In this document: piece after piece, positions 1-5,429 of the stretch
Layout: the number at the start of each line of letters is the position of its first letter
Numbering within the stretch: position 1 is the first letter of the stretch
NCBI GenBank assembly: GCA_029939815.1
Contig: JAOZSF010000155.1
Coordinates: forward strand, 1 to 5,441
Source: a bacterium
GTDB lineage: Bacteria > Auribacterota > UBA3054 > B51-G9
DNA length: 5,441 bases
Direction: 5' to 3'
Notes under the pieces: model-generated
The model's database searches: none
What the model was told of the DNA's origin: nothing
The model's input: the letters and a program-made list of their open reading frames with translations, nothing else
Translations under genes and position numbers: made by a program

Positions 1-1451
1 GCGGACTCGGTTTTAAAAATGACGGTATGCAGGCGGAAATCGTTAACGGAATGGACGTTATGGCTGTAAGAGAATCTATGCAGCGCGCAGCTAAAATTTG
101 CCGCAGCGGGAAAGGTCCGGTCGTTCGTGAACTTATTACTTATCGTTACTACGGGCATTCACTCAGCGATCCGAGAAACGAATACAGAACACGTGATGAA
201 GAAGCGGCTTGGAAAAAAATCGATCCGCTTACTACTTTCCCTGAAGAGCTTATTAAAGCAAAAGTTCTTACTAAAAAACAGGTCGAAGCTCTTCGTAAAA
301 AAGTCTGGGATAGAAACGGCAGAGCGGCTAACACAGCTGCGAACGCTGCTGATCCGGTTGCTGAAGATGTTATCAAATATGTTTTCGCGGGAACTATGGA
401 AGAAGAAGTTCCTAAAGAAAATCAGGAAGTTAAACTTCTTGCTCCTCCGGAAGTTATCAAACGCGATAAAGAAGGAAGACTTTCTTATAAAGACGCTCTT
501 AAAGAAGCGCTTATCGAAGAAATGGAACGCGATAACCGTGTGATTTTCTACGGCGAAGATGTGGCTGATTACGGCGGAGCATTCAAACTCTCTAAAGGTT
601 TGATCGACACTTTCTCACGTAACAGAATCTTTAATACCTCAATCTCCGAAACCGCTATTTGCGGTACAGCTGTCGGCGCGGCAATGAGCGGCCTTCGTCC
701 TGTCGTTGAATTGATGTACATGGATTTCGCTCTTATGGCTTCCGACCAGATTTCTAATCAGGCGGCGAAATGGCATTATATGTCCGGTGCAAACACAACT
801 GTTCCGCTCGTTATTCGCGCTTCAGTCGGCGGCGGAAAAGGTTACGGCGGGCAGCATTCTCAGAGTATTGAAGCTATTTTCTGTCATACTCCGGGATTGG
901 TTGTCGTTTATCCTTCAAACGCTTATGACGCGAAAGGGCTCCTTAAAACTGCTATTCGTTCAAATGATCCGGTTATGTTCATCGAATCACAGCTGCTTTA
1001 CGGCATTAAAGAAGAAGTTCCGGAAGAAGAATATTTAATCCCTCTCGGACAAGCTTGTGTTAAACGCGAAGGTGCTGATGCTACATTTGTAGGTTGGGGT
1101 CCCGCTGTTCTCGAAATGATGCAGGCGGCTGAAAAAATGAGCGAAGAGTTCGGTATCGAAGTTGAAGTTATCGACCTGCGCTCACTTGTACCGATTGATT
1201 ATGACACAGTTATTGCTTCAGTTCAGAAAACAGGTAAATGTATTGTTTGTTCTCAAGCTGTAAATATCGGTAGTTATACCGCTGATGTTGCGCAGAACGT
1301 TCAGGAAATGGCGTTTGACTACCTCGACGCTCCGGTAATGAGACTTGGCGCGAAAGATGGTATTGCTCCTCAGGCTTATGATCTTGAGCTCGCGTTTTTA
1401 CCGCATGTTGATGACATGGTAGAAAAACTTAAACAACTGTGCTACGTGTAA
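1..1451 (+). CDS. Pyruvate dehydrogenase E1, fused alpha/beta subunits (5' partial)
   Basis: This is the thiamine-diphosphate-dependent E1 component, which decarboxylates pyruvate and acetylates the lipoyl group of E2. The frame is open to the window edge (first full codon at 3), so Met at 27 is internal; the ThDP-binding GDG...NN half lies outside. Numbering from that Met, residues 1-120 are the end of E1 alpha, with the phosphorylation-loop-like motif YRYYGHSLSDP (40-50), very close to mitochondrial and bacterial PdhA. Residues about 121-150 are a charged linker. Residues 151-474 are a complete E1 beta: RLSYKDAL, GEDVADYGG, the ThDP-activating Glu in ISETA (208), AVGAAMSGLRPVVE, and the C-terminal transketolase domain (VIDLRSLVPID). 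There is no stop between the halves, so this is a natural fusion. The YRYxGHSxSDP motif favours pyruvate over branched-chain substrates; acetoin dehydrogenase is less likely. E2 follows after 134 bases. Confidence 0.93.
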   Translation, partial: GLGFKNDGMQAEIVNGMDVMAVRESMQRAAKICRSGKGPVVRELITYRYYGHSLSDPRNEYRTRDEEAAWKKIDPLTTFPEELIKAKVLTKKQVEALRKKVWDRNGRAANTAANAADPVAEDVIKYVFAGTMEEEVPKENQEVKLLAPPEVIKRDKEGRLSYKDALKEALIEEMERDNRVIFYGEDVADYGGAFKLSKGLIDTFSRNRIFNTSISETAICGTAVGAAMSGLRPVVELMYMDFALMASDQISNQAAKWHYMSGANTTVPLVIRASVGGGKGYGGQHSQSIEAIFCHTPGLVVVYPSNAYDAKGLLKTAIRSNDPVMFIESQLLYGIKEEVPEEEYLIPLGQACVKREGADATFVGWGPAVLEMMQAAEKMSEEFGIEVEVIDLRSLVPIDYDTVIASVQKTGKCIVCSQAVNIGSYTADVAQNVQEMAFDYLDAPVMRLGAKDGIAPQAYDLELAFLPHVDDMVEKLKQLCYV

Positions 1452-1459
1452 AGTAGGAG

Positions 1460-1491
1460 AAGGTCTGAAGGTCGAAAGGTCTGAAGGTCTG
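1460..1491. repeat. 8-bp tandem repeat, four units
   Basis: Four consecutive 8-mers begin nine bases after the E1 stop: AAGGTCTG (1460), AAGGTCGA (1468), AAGGTCTG (1476) and AAGGTCTG (1484). They run directly into 9-mers ATTAGTCTG and TTTAGTCCG, which form the left arm of the following inverted repeat. The AAGGTY word recurs in the gap after E2. Function is unknown. Confidence 0.85.
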
Positions 1492-1544
1492 ATTAGTCTG
1501 TTTAGTCCGTATAAAACGGACAAAACGGACGAAACAGACAAATC
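1491..1544. repeat. Imperfect 20-bp inverted repeat between E1 and E2
   Basis: The left arm at 1491-1510 pairs with the right arm at 1525-1544 at 18 of 20 positions, across a 14-base spacer. The core pairing is GTCTGTTTAGTCCGT (1496-1510) with ACGGACGAAACAGAC (1525-1539). Both arms are themselves tandem 9-mers: ATTAGTCTG and TTTAGTCCG on the left; AAACGGACA, AAACGGACG and AAACAGACA on the right. The extra ACGGAC in the spacer (1516-1521) offers an alternative pairing register. No T-run follows, so it is not an obvious intrinsic terminator. In a cotranscript it would form a hairpin upstream of the E2 ribosome binding site. Confidence 0.85.
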
Positions 1545-1574
1545 TTAAATCTTAAATCTAAAATCTTAAATCTA
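1540..1574. repeat. 7-bp tandem repeat upstream of E2
   Basis: Five consecutive 7-mers AAATCTT, AAATCTT, AAATCTA, AAATCTT and AAATCTA abut the inverted repeat and end at the E2 Shine-Dalgarno. The segment is A/T-rich and probably unstructured in mRNA. The word AAATCTTAAA also directly precedes the E3 start codon (3987-3996). Confidence 0.85.
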
Positions 1575-1579
1575 AAGGA
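1574..1579 (+). promoter_or_regulatory. Shine-Dalgarno site of E2
   Basis: AAAGGA lies six bases before ATG 1586, a good distance for ribosome binding. It supports this start, which also places the MANEIIMPKFGQTVEEAEI lipoyl-domain N-terminus exactly at the beginning of the protein. It is the only clear Shine-Dalgarno of the three complete genes. Confidence 0.7.
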
Positions 1580-1585
1580 TTTACT

Positions 1586-2938
1586 ATGGCTAATGAAATT
1601 ATTATGCCCAAGTTCGGGCAAACGGTAGAAGAAGCTGAAATCGTAAAATGGCATAAAAAAGTCGGCGATAAAGTCGCAAAAGGCGACGTGCTTCTTGAAA
1701 TTCAAACTGACAAAGCGACACTTGAAGTCGAAAGTTTTCACGAAGGAACTATTCTTAAAATCTTCGCGAAAGACGGAGAAACCGTTCCGGTTATGAGCGT
1801 TATCGGCTACATCGGCAAAGAAGGCGAAAAAGTGCCTGACGCGCCGCCGGCTGTTGAGAAACCGGCTGAAAAACCGGCAGAGAAAAAGAGCGCTGCGCCC
1901 GCGAAAAAAGCGGCGCCGGCGAAACCTGCCACCGCGTCTGCGCCTGTTAAGAAATCTGTTCCTGCCCCCGTGCAATCAGCTCGAAATCAAAAATCTGAAA
2001 TCAAAAATCAGAAATTCTCTATCACGCCGCGCGCAAAAAAACTCGCGCAAGAGCTGCTTATCAAGCCGGAAAGAATTTCCGGTTCGGGACCTAACGGAAG
2101 AATTATTGCGAGAGATGTTGAAGCTTTTCTCGAAGAAAACGGTCTCAATGATCTGAAAATAACTCCTGTCGCTAAGCAGCTTATCGAAGAAAACGGTCTC
2201 GATTTACTCGACGTTCGCGGCGAAGGAAGAATTACTAAAGATGATGTGCAGCGCGCTCTTCGTGAACAGCCGAAAACCATGTCGCCGATGAGACAGATCA
2301 TCGCGAAAAGAATGATGGAAAGTGTTACAACTATGCCGCATTTCTTCGTTACAATGAAAATGGATGTTACCGATCTGCTTGCTTACCGTAAACAGGCAAA
2401 AGCTTCGGGATTTAAAGCTTCCGTTGGTGATATTATCGCTAAAGCAGCGGCACTGACACTTCGTGAAATGCCTGTTATGAACAGCGTCTGCATCGGAGAC
2501 TCGGTTAAAACCAATCAGGATGTGAATATCGGAATGGCTGTAGCTCTTGATGACGGACTGATTGTTCCTGTTATTCGCAACGCGGACATTATTCCTCTTG
2601 ATGAACTTGCTGCTGCAAGTAAAGATCTTGCAAAACGCGCCCGTGAAAATAAACTTTCTCCGGAAGATTATCAGGGCGGTACTTTCACTATCTCAAACAT
2701 GGGAATGCTCGGCGTTGACCAGTTTACCGCTATCATTAATCCGGGTGAAGGAGCAATTCTTGCCGTTGGTGCTTCTGTTGCGACGCCGGTTGTTAAAAAA
2801 GGTCAGGTCGTTATCAGAACTATTATGAAAATGACTTTATCTTCTGACCATAGAATTATTGACGGCGCGGTTGCTGCCAGATTTATGAAATCTTTGAAAA
2901 ACAAACTTGAAGATGTAGGCCTTTGGCAGAATATGTAA
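1586..2938 (+). CDS. pdhC: Pyruvate dehydrogenase E2, dihydrolipoamide acetyltransferase
   Basis: This is the core-forming E2, which carries acetyl groups on a swinging lipoyl arm and transfers them to CoA. Residues 1-79 are one lipoyl domain, with the lipoylated Lys43 in QTDKA. Residues 84-130 are an Ala/Pro/Lys/Glu-rich hinge, followed by an odd NQKSEIKNQK segment (134-143) encoded by a DNA tandem repeat. Residues 146-183 are a subunit-binding domain (ITPRAKKLA...SGSGPNGRIIARDVEAF). Residues 192-227 look like a second one (ITPVAKQL...RGEGRITKDDVQRAL), with the loop before GR about three residues short. Residues 231-450 are the catalytic domain, with GGTFTISNMGMLG and the active-site motif DHRIIDG (His422). 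At 450 aa, length is normal for a one-lipoyl E2. Adjacency to a PDH-type E1 and to E3 supports pyruvate as substrate. The symbol pdhC is by role; aceF is equivalent. Confidence 0.95.
   Translation: MANEIIMPKFGQTVEEAEIVKWHKKVGDKVAKGDVLLEIQTDKATLEVESFHEGTILKIFAKDGETVPVMSVIGYIGKEGEKVPDAPPAVEKPAEKPAEKKSAAPAKKAAPAKPATASAPVKKSVPAPVQSARNQKSEIKNQKFSITPRAKKLAQELLIKPERISGSGPNGRIIARDVEAFLEENGLNDLKITPVAKQLIEENGLDLLDVRGEGRITKDDVQRALREQPKTMSPMRQIIAKRMMESVTTMPHFFVTMKMDVTDLLAYRKQAKASGFKASVGDIIAKAAALTLREMPVMNSVCIGDSVKTNQDVNIGMAVALDDGLIVPVIRNADIIPLDELAAASKDLAKRARENKLSPEDYQGGTFTISNMGMLGVDQFTAIINPGEGAILAVGASVATPVVKKGQVVIRTIMKMTLSSDHRIIDGAVAARFMKSLKNKLEDVGLWQNM
1983..2017. repeat. 14-bp tandem repeat inside the E2 linker
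   Basis: Two 14-base units differing at one base (GAAATCAAAAATCT at 1983, GAAATCAAAAATCA at 1997) are followed by a half unit, GAAATTC (2011). The unit is not a multiple of three, yet the reading frame stays open and encodes RNQKSEIKNQKF, unlike the Ala/Pro hinge before it. The A-rich composition resembles the AAATCTT array upstream of E2, which suggests intergenic-type repeat DNA has entered the gene at a tolerant linker. Confidence 0.8.
2130..2200. repeat. 17-bp direct repeat within E2
   Basis: TCGAAGAAAACGGTCTC occurs exactly at 2130-2146 and again at 2184-2200, offset by 54 bases (18 codons, in frame). Both copies encode EENGL. The first lies at the end of the first subunit-binding domain and the second just after helix 1 of the second, so the copies are not at equivalent domain positions. 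Confidence 0.75.
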
Positions 2939-3130
2939 ATTGCAGTAGCAATTTTAAGGTTGGTCACATTAGTGACCCTAAGGTTTAAAGGTTGTTGCTT
3001 TGCAACTTAAAGTTGGAAGGTTAACCACCCCGCGCTAAAGCGCACCCCTCCTTGAAAAGGAGGGGAGTTTAATAAACCTTAAGCGAATGAAGTGAGCGAC
3101 CTTAAATCCCGACTTGTCGGAATAACCTTG
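2938..3130. repeat. Array of small palindromes spaced by AAGGTT / AACCTT
   Basis: The 206-base gap between E2 and EEP is nearly filled with short hairpins of unrelated sequence: AATTGC/GCAATT (2938-2953, overlapping the E2 stop), GGTCAC/GTGACC with loop ATTA (2962-2977), GTTGC/GCAAC with loop TTT (2994-3006), a central GC-rich double hairpin (3032-3065), an imperfect one at about 3083-3097, and CCGAC/GTCGG (3109-3120). The word AAGGTT occurs at 2956, 2980, 2988 and 3017, left of the centre. Its complement form occurs on the right: AACCTT at 3075 and 3124, and GACCTT at 3098. The arms can also pair with each other: TAAGGTTTA (2979-2987) matches TAAACCTTA (3073-3081). No coding signal is seen. 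Function is unknown. Confidence 0.8.
3023..3066 (+). repeat. Double-hairpin element, copy 1
   Basis: CACCCC (3026-3031) is followed by stem GCGC-TAAA-GCGC (3032-3043), one base (A), then a perfect 9-bp stem CCCCTCCTT/AAGGAGGGG with loop GAA (3045-3065). A related element lies in the opposite orientation at 5390-5429. The second stem is strong, but only TTT follows shortly after, so it is a poor intrinsic terminator. It sits at the centre of symmetry of the palindrome array. Confidence 0.8.
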
Positions 3131-3144
3131 TAACTTTTTATTCC

Positions 3145-3882
3145 ATGCGCTTTTTATTATACAACATCAGATATGCCGCGGGTATAGGAAAGGAAATCCA
3201 TTTTCCTTTCCCGTACTCCGGTTATTTTAAAAAAAATAATAAAAACCTGCTCAAAATTGCAGCCTTTATTAAAAAAATGAACCCCGATATTATCGGACTC
3301 GTTGAAGTGGATAGCGGCTCCTTTAGAGCAGGGCATCGCAATCAGGCAGAATTAATCGCTGAAAAAACAGGTTGCACCCACGTTTATCAATCGAAATACG
3401 GAGAAACATCTTTTCTCAATTTTGTTCCTTTATTGAATTGTCAGGGAAATGCTTTTCTGACTAATCAGAAAATTCACGCGGAAAATTTTCACTACTTCGA
3501 TAATGGCGTGAAAAAAATGGTCATGGAACTCGAACTCGAAGAATGTAACATCTTTCTCGTTCATCTTTCTTTGAAATTCAGACATCGGCAGCATCAACTT
3601 GTTGACCTTTACTCGATTATAAAAGAATCGAAGAAACCTGTTATTCTTGCCGGAGATTTTAACTCTTTCTGGGGGACGAAAGAACTTGACCTTTTTCTCG
3701 CGGCAACCGGACTGAAGAACGCGAATGTGGAAAATATGCCTTCTCATCCCAGCCGCGCGCCAAGAAGAATTTTAGATTTTATTCTTCACAGTCCTGAAAT
3801 TAAAATTACTAACTTTGAAGTCCCGCAGGTTAAATTTTCCGATCATGTTCCTTTAATTTGCGACTTCGAAATAAATACTTAA
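3145..3882 (+). CDS. Endonuclease/exonuclease/phosphatase (EEP) family protein
   Basis: This is a metal-dependent phosphodiesterase-fold protein of 245 aa, a family that includes DNase I, exonuclease III, sphingomyelinases and inositol phosphatases. The full set of EEP catalytic motifs is visible: LLYNIRY (Asn7), PDIIGLVEVD (metal-binding Glu54), LVHLSL (His140), ILAGDFNS (Asp171, Asn173), RILDFIL (Asp211) and SDHVPL (Asp233, His234). It should therefore be catalytically competent. No signal peptide or membrane segment is seen, so it is probably cytoplasmic. Substrate cannot be told from sequence. The start is supported because Met1 begins the first core strand, and no other ATG lies between it and the in-frame stop at 3103; there is no clear Shine-Dalgarno. 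It lies between E2 and E3 with repeat-filled gaps on both sides and has no evident PDH role. Confidence 0.88.
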   Translation: MRFLLYNIRYAAGIGKEIHFPFPYSGYFKKNNKNLLKIAAFIKKMNPDIIGLVEVDSGSFRAGHRNQAELIAEKTGCTHVYQSKYGETSFLNFVPLLNCQGNAFLTNQKIHAENFHYFDNGVKKMVMELELEECNIFLVHLSLKFRHRQHQLVDLYSIIKESKKPVILAGDFNSFWGTKELDLFLAATGLKNANVENMPSHPSRAPRRILDFILHSPEIKITNFEVPQVKFSDHVPLICDFEINT

Positions 3883-3887
3883 TGACT

Positions 3888-3963
3888 TAACCACATAGAC
3901 ACATAAGTTCACAGAAGAATTGAAATATAAAACTTATGTTTTCTTATGTTCCTTATGTGGTTA
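3888..3963. repeat. AT-rich foldback element between EEP and E3
   Basis: The outer arms TAACCACATA (3888-3897) and TATGTGGTTA (3954-3963) are perfect 10-bp complements. The inner arms ACATAAGTT (3901-3909) and AACTTATGT (3931-3939) are perfect 9-bp complements around a 21-base loop. The right side carries CTTATGT three times (3933, 3943, 3952), so the inner arm can pair in several registers. The element fills most of the 114-base gap, beginning five bases after the EEP stop. No T-run follows, which argues against a standard intrinsic terminator. Confidence 0.85.
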
Positions 3964-3996
3964 GAAATTTATAAAACTTAAAACCCAAATCTTAAA

Positions 3997-5382
3997 ATGA
4001 AAAAATTCGACATCACTGTTATCGGTGCAGGTCCCGGCGGATACGTTGCCGCTATTAAAGCAGCGCAGCAAGGCGCAAAAGTAGCCATCATTGAAAAAAA
4101 TGCTCACGGCGGAACTTGCCTCAATCGCGGCTGCATCCCCACAAAAGCATTTGTCGCGTGCGCCGATGCTTATCAAAAGATTTTTGACGCTAAAGAATTT
4201 GGCATCGCGGTAAAAAAACCTTCTTTTGATTGGGGAAAAATCGTTGAAAGAAAAAACGCCATCGTTAAAAAATTAAACGGTGGAATCGGCGCGTTGCTTA
4301 AATCAAATAAAATCGAAATTATAAAAGGCGAAGCTAAATTGATTTCAAGAAATGAAATCGAAATTACAAATGGTAAAATTTCTGAAGTAATCGAATCAGA
4401 TAAAATTATCTTAGCAACAGGTTCAGAACCGGCAAAACCCGGCTTCTTCCCGTTTGACGGTAAAAAAGTTCTTGACAGTACCGATCTACTCAAAATTACA
4501 AAACTTCCGAAAAGTATTATTATTGTCGGCGGCGGAGTTATCGGTTGCGAATTCGCTAATATACTAAATACTTTCGGCGTTAAAGTTACTCTGGTTGAAA
4601 TGCTTGACCGACTGCTTCCGCTCGGTGATAAAGACATTTCCGCAGCGGTAACCAAAAAATTCAAAAATATCGGCATTGAAGTTAAAACAGGTGTGGCAAT
4701 TGAAAATGTTAAAATTACCGCAAACGGTGTTGGCGGAAAAATTGAAGGAAAACCCGTTTCGGCTGAAATGATGCTCGTTGGGGTCGGTCGCGCGTTAAAT
4801 ACCAAAAATATCGGGCTCGATAAAGCAGGCGTTAAACTTGATGATAAAGGCGCTGTGGTTGTTAACGAAAGAATGCAGACTTCTGCCGCAAATATTTATG
4901 CCATCGGCGATATCACAAATAAATTACAGCTCGCTCATGTTGCAAGCGCGCAGGGGATTGTCGCGGCAGTCAACGCCGCAGGCGGAATGGAAAAAATGGA
5001 TTATCGCGTTGTGCCAAATTGTATTTTCACAATCCCCGAAATCGGCAGCGTGGGAATGACTGAAGCAGAAGCTAAAGAAGCAGCAGGGGAAATCAAAGTC
5101 GGTAAATTTTATTATGCCGGGCTTGGCAAAGCGCTTGCCGCAGGCGAACATGAAGGTTTCTACAAAATTATTTCCGACGCGAAAACCGATGAAATCCTCG
5201 GCGTACATATTTACGGCGCGCACGCGACTGACATTATCGCCGAAGCGGCTGTCGCAATGAAACTCGAATCAACTGTTGAAGAACTCGGCAGAACGATTCA
5301 TGCTCATCCTACTTTAGCGGAAGGAGTTATGGAAGCCGCGCACGCGTTGCACGGTGAATGCATTCACATGCCTGCGAAGTAA
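3997..5382 (+). CDS. lpdA: Dihydrolipoamide dehydrogenase (E3)
   Basis: This is the FAD-dependent E3, which re-oxidises the dihydrolipoyl arm of E2 and reduces NAD+. At 461 aa it is typical for the family. Motifs in order: FAD Rossmann motif GAGPGG (10-15); the redox disulfide in GGTCLNRGCIPTK (Cys41 and Cys46); ATGSEP (140-145); NAD-binding GGGVIG (178-183), followed by Glu201 at the end of the second strand (TLVE), as expected for NAD preference; second FAD motif IYAIGDI (Asp305); and the C-terminal dimerisation domain with catalytic HAHPTLAE (His437, Glu442). All active-site residues are present. There is no N-terminal lipoyl domain, unlike some bacterial E3 proteins. No Shine-Dalgarno is visible before the ATG. 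It may also serve 2-oxoglutarate dehydrogenase or the glycine cleavage system, as E3 often does, but its position indicates PDH. Confidence 0.96.
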   Translation: MKKFDITVIGAGPGGYVAAIKAAQQGAKVAIIEKNAHGGTCLNRGCIPTKAFVACADAYQKIFDAKEFGIAVKKPSFDWGKIVERKNAIVKKLNGGIGALLKSNKIEIIKGEAKLISRNEIEITNGKISEVIESDKIILATGSEPAKPGFFPFDGKKVLDSTDLLKITKLPKSIIIVGGGVIGCEFANILNTFGVKVTLVEMLDRLLPLGDKDISAAVTKKFKNIGIEVKTGVAIENVKITANGVGGKIEGKPVSAEMMLVGVGRALNTKNIGLDKAGVKLDDKGAVVVNERMQTSAANIYAIGDITNKLQLAHVASAQGIVAAVNAAGGMEKMDYRVVPNCIFTIPEIGSVGMTEAEAKEAAGEIKVGKFYYAGLGKALAAGEHEGFYKIISDAKTDEILGVHIYGAHATDIIAEAAVAMKLESTVEELGRTIHAHPTLAEGVMEAAHALHGECIHMPAK

Positions 5383-5389
5383 GCCGAAA

Positions 5390-5429
5390 TCCCCTCTTGA
5401 GAGGGGTGCCCGATAGGGCGGGGTGTGTT
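5390..5429 (-). repeat. Double-hairpin element, copy 2 (inverted)
   Basis: Read on the minus strand this matches copy 1 at 3023-3066: CACCCC, stem GCCC-TATC-GGGC, A, then a shorter stem CCCCTCT/AGAGGGG. Relative to copy 1, the third base pair of the first stem is swapped (G-C to C-G) on both sides, so pairing is kept. The second stem is two pairs shorter on both sides. On the + strand the strong stem (5391-5406) starts eight bases after the E3 stop and is not followed by a T-run. Confidence 0.8.

Noticed and set aside
27..29. ATG 27 as the true start of E1
   Set aside because: In-frame codons 3-26 are open and read on as E1 alpha sequence (GLGFKNDG), and half of the alpha domain would be missing; the gene begins before the window.
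1460..1574. CRISPR array
   Set aside because: Units are 7-9 bases and contiguous, with no unique spacers and no cas genes.
1502..1975. 157-aa minus-strand open frame, Arg- and Phe-rich
   Set aside because: It is antisense to the E2 lipoyl domain and Ala/Pro/Lys hinge and to the repeat gap. Its composition is explained by those, and no domain is recognisable.
3045..3070. Intrinsic terminator after E2
   Set aside because: The 9-bp GC-rich stem is strong, but only three consecutive T follow and they do not abut the stem. The element also recurs inverted at 5390-5429, fitting a repeat better.
2939..3144. Riboswitch or T-box leader
   Set aside because: No conserved core of any class I know; the region is better explained as repeated small palindromes.
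3920..3950. Possible promoter before E3 (TTGAAA, then TATGTT)
   Set aside because: The -10 match is 4 of 6 and the spacing about 19 bases, inside an A/T-rich foldback where such matches are expected by chance.
4173..4805. 210-aa minus-strand open frame
   Set aside because: Lies wholly antisense to the well-supported E3 gene, and shows no motif of its own.
5391..5412. Intrinsic terminator after E3
   Set aside because: The hairpin is well placed, but is followed by GC-rich sequence and no T-run.
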